DNA of 35,578 nt from UBA922 sp964571295. Its GTDB lineage: Bacteria > Patescibacteriota > Patescibacteriia > Magasanikbacterales > UBA922. This document shows positions 34,901-35,578 of this stretch, one piece after another. The stretch spans positions 1-35,578 of the forward strand of contig CAZNAO010000005.1 in the NCBI GenBank assembly GCA_964571295.1, in the 5' to 3' direction. The notes under the pieces were generated by a model that ran no database searches, was not told the origin of the DNA, and saw only the letters and a program-made list of their open reading frames with translations. The stretch's first letter is position 1. Each line of letters begins with the position of its first letter. A program made the position numbers and the translations under genes.

Positions 34901-35578
34901 ACGTACCACCACACGAATCTGATTTTCTGGAACGGCAGGAGACATCACGACTTCATTAGTGACAGATCCAGCCTGTCCGGACACAGGATAATCAAACAAA
35001 TCCGCAAGACCCTGAGTAACTACTGCAACTGGCGTAAGCCCATTAGTCGTACCTGTTTTTGATTCACTAATATGATTCTTATTAAAAAGAAGTACATATT
35101 CCCCATTGCACATAGGGCTAGTTTCAAGACCACGATCATTGATCGGCTGATAGTTTTGATCAATAAGAAGAGTGTATGGTTCAAACGGATCAATATAGGT
35201 ATTAGCTGCGGGAGTACGATAATTGATTTTCCGATACCCTAGCCAGTCAAGTGTATATGCAGAGCCTGAGGTTTTCTTTCGATATAAATCCACATACCCG
35301 ATAATCGGTGTATAGGGAGATTTTCCAGGTTGTGTCATGGGATTCAAAATCGAAACCCGTGGATTTGGTAAAGAAGGACCAGTGCCGCACGAAACACACC
35401 GATCATCGTCCAAAAATTGACATGAATTTAAACAGGTAAACACTCCCTTATCTGGACATTGTTGGACCACTCCATTTGCACCATATACCGAAGTCCCCAA
35501 ATAATCACATCGTTCAGAAACTCCTGGACTAATCTGATCTATCCTTCCATTCCCACAATATGCAGTTGCTTCAAGTGT
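31970..35578 (-). CDS. Giant surface protein with eight BACON-like repeats (5' end beyond window)
   Basis: The frame is open to the right edge, giving at least 1202 residues. The visible N-terminal part has a Cys-rich motif (Tyr-Cys-Gly-Asn-Gly-Arg-Ile-Asp ... Glu-Arg-Cys-Asp ... Cys-Leu-Asn-Ser-Cys) like the DUF4215/Myxococcus Cys-rich repeat. About 370 residues with no recognised domain follow. From near 34262 down to the stop lie eight repeats of about 85-100 residues with Trp-x-Ile/Val, Pro-Ser-Trp-Val/Ile-Thr, Ser-Gly-Thr-Gly, Val-x-Tyr-x-x-Asn and Arg-x-Gly-x-Ile-x-Val. This is the BACON pattern, a beta-sandwich often found with carbohydrate-binding or surface proteins, mostly in Bacteroidota. 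No C-terminal anchor is seen. A role in adhesion or glycan binding is inferred. Confidence 0.85.
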   Translation of the reverse strand, partial: TLEATAYCGNGRIDQISPGVSERCDYLGTSVYGANGVVQQCPDKGVFTCLNSCQFLDDDRCVSCGTGPSLPNPRVSILNPMTQPGKSPYTPIIGYVDLYRKKTSGSAYTLDWLGYRKINYRTPAANTYIDPFEPYTLLIDQNYQPINDRGLETSPMCNGEYVLLFNKNHISESKTGTTNGLTPVAVVTQGLADLFDYPVSGQAGSVTNEVVMSPAVPENQIRVVVRWKKNGNALFTGNMYQDNGRPNNTISYISTSTSGGTTWCGEMTKDAQGYYLPTNCVQVGNVWIHKILNPTSTSQGVQAFTFRTSQLMPLNSIGFYVSSPNGPVNQLKDYELWVDVYEHHVGQVPEYSIYKPTRSFVFKNAIPSANPMARYWHAFNLKVRTPSSGAALGIGYDVVPIVGAPHGKIVTDECEVRVGMPEDTTRCELGSIPLSSNLLNIFPNTFTLTSSAGVTSTEIISNIDWQVISQPSWVTLIQPSSGTGGQSVSITYGSNTGLDSRNGEIVVQKVGGGISKSITLTQLGVSTTAGFGEVTPGAPFTASPNSFSVEAVAGSVQSQITSDSTWRVVSQPSWVTSVNPSTSASGRTITVSYAANTSQNSRPSESVVLRRDADGAQANISISQAGTTPTTPTQPDPYLQILSINPLSVGTVTGTASFTLGSNVSWNIGSVPSWITITNPSNRAGSGDRTVSFTYSTNPNQTLRTGTIEITGVGVPTVYLTVRQSQALAHVFEVSPTSFNDFGYGGVNGATIQVNSTVDWVVEKNDPSSFITITTPSSLSGSGSGSVRFNLSMNSTGVLRSGTIIVRPTSGSFSPASITVNQKPQSALTATPRDSTTLKSTTSSLWVDVTSNASWTITESMNWLEAVPNQGTGNQAVELRYGTGNTNSQEQGSLSFTITGQSLPADSFIVSQPAVSLTVSSTSVTLGPNKLYLSPSVALPYLVGVNSNADWTISNITYTSGAQNWFTASKGAAGVVINYSTNTSGSQRTGVITVNAAGVTKTIQVTQQPVVFTAPNVSAHVVTSTVLVNVTSNVPWKVSENTPWITSVTPSSGTGNAIITVSYEANPTQGSRNGTLYFDVADQTNYKQTAITQHYFYVGVPSVGYVKIPPAGGQASISVRTDMNWGMLEAEGWFSLSRNSANSTGLTGTEAILFPASGNGTITITADPLPAGQNRPDGTFRVYAPGVDGQQIGTWVTVKQEK

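Noticed and set aside
35498..35500. TTG at 35500 as start of the BACON protein
   Set aside because: The frame continues upstream with a Cys-rich motif to the window edge, so the gene is simply cut.
1..35578. Mobile elements, prophage, CRISPR-cas or restriction systems
   Set aside because: No transposase, integrase, phage structural, cas or restriction gene motif was seen on either strand.

Overview
This window is a scaffolded bacterial contig (it contains a run of 100 N). It most likely comes from a Candidate Phyla Radiation / Patescibacteria genome of Parcubacteria type. That placement is an inference, not a marker-gene result. It rests on the compact housekeeping genes, the order ybeY - dgkA - ftsA - ftsZ - nrdR, a DUF4012 protein, many membrane-anchored proteins with thrombospondin-type-3-like Asp repeats, few Shine-Dalgarno sequences, a TsaB reduced to about its N-terminal half, and large repeat-built surface proteins. 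The standard genetic code fits all genes. No rRNA, CRISPR array, transposase or prophage was found.

Layout, left to right (minus strand unless noted). 1-2620: a partial fibronectin-III surface protein, translationally coupled to a small exported Cys-motif protein. 2692-2791: assembly gap. 2861-5562: a MacB/LolCDE-like ABC permease and its ATPase, which has an unusual 230-residue C-terminal extension. 5668-9334: frr, an Asp-box propeller lipoprotein, a HolB-like clamp-loader subunit and mreB. 9406-13446: a DUF4012 protein, a family 2 membrane glycosyltransferase, a short TsaB and a winged-helix/nucleotidyltransferase-like regulator, all apparently transcribed from one promoter. 13546-15819 (+): a divergent membrane protein with a degenerate PP2C-like cytoplasmic domain and an exported beta-propeller. 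15954-17041: rplL and rplJ behind an L10 leader with an attenuator hairpin. 17086-17793: a lipoprotein and tRNA-Glu. 17901-18113: a GC-rich small membrane protein. 18213-19268 (+): tsaD. 19406-23191: a DUF3850/ASCH protein and dnaE. 23281-25770: an HtrA protease, an MGMT-like protein, a membrane protein and nrdR. 25880-28992: ftsZ, ftsA and a DgkA-type kinase. 28999-31897: ybeY and three tandem TSP3-like proteins. 31970-35578: a partial giant surface protein with eight BACON-like repeats.

Functionally the window combines core information processing (dnaE, holB, frr, L10/L12, TsaB/TsaD, tRNA-Glu), cell shape and division (mreB, ftsA, ftsZ, dgkA) and a large share of envelope and surface proteins. 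The surface set (FN3, BACON, TSP3, Asp-box and propeller proteins, DUF4012/GT2, ABC exporter, HtrA) would suit attachment to a host cell, but that role is inferred. Promoters are unusually readable: most have a TATACT -10, often as an extended TGn form, and they help decide several start codons. The most novel candidates are the divergent pseudo-phosphatase/propeller receptor and winged-helix regulator pair, the FN3 protein with a nested second domain, the ABC ATPase extension, and the TSP3/BACON surface cluster joined to division genes.
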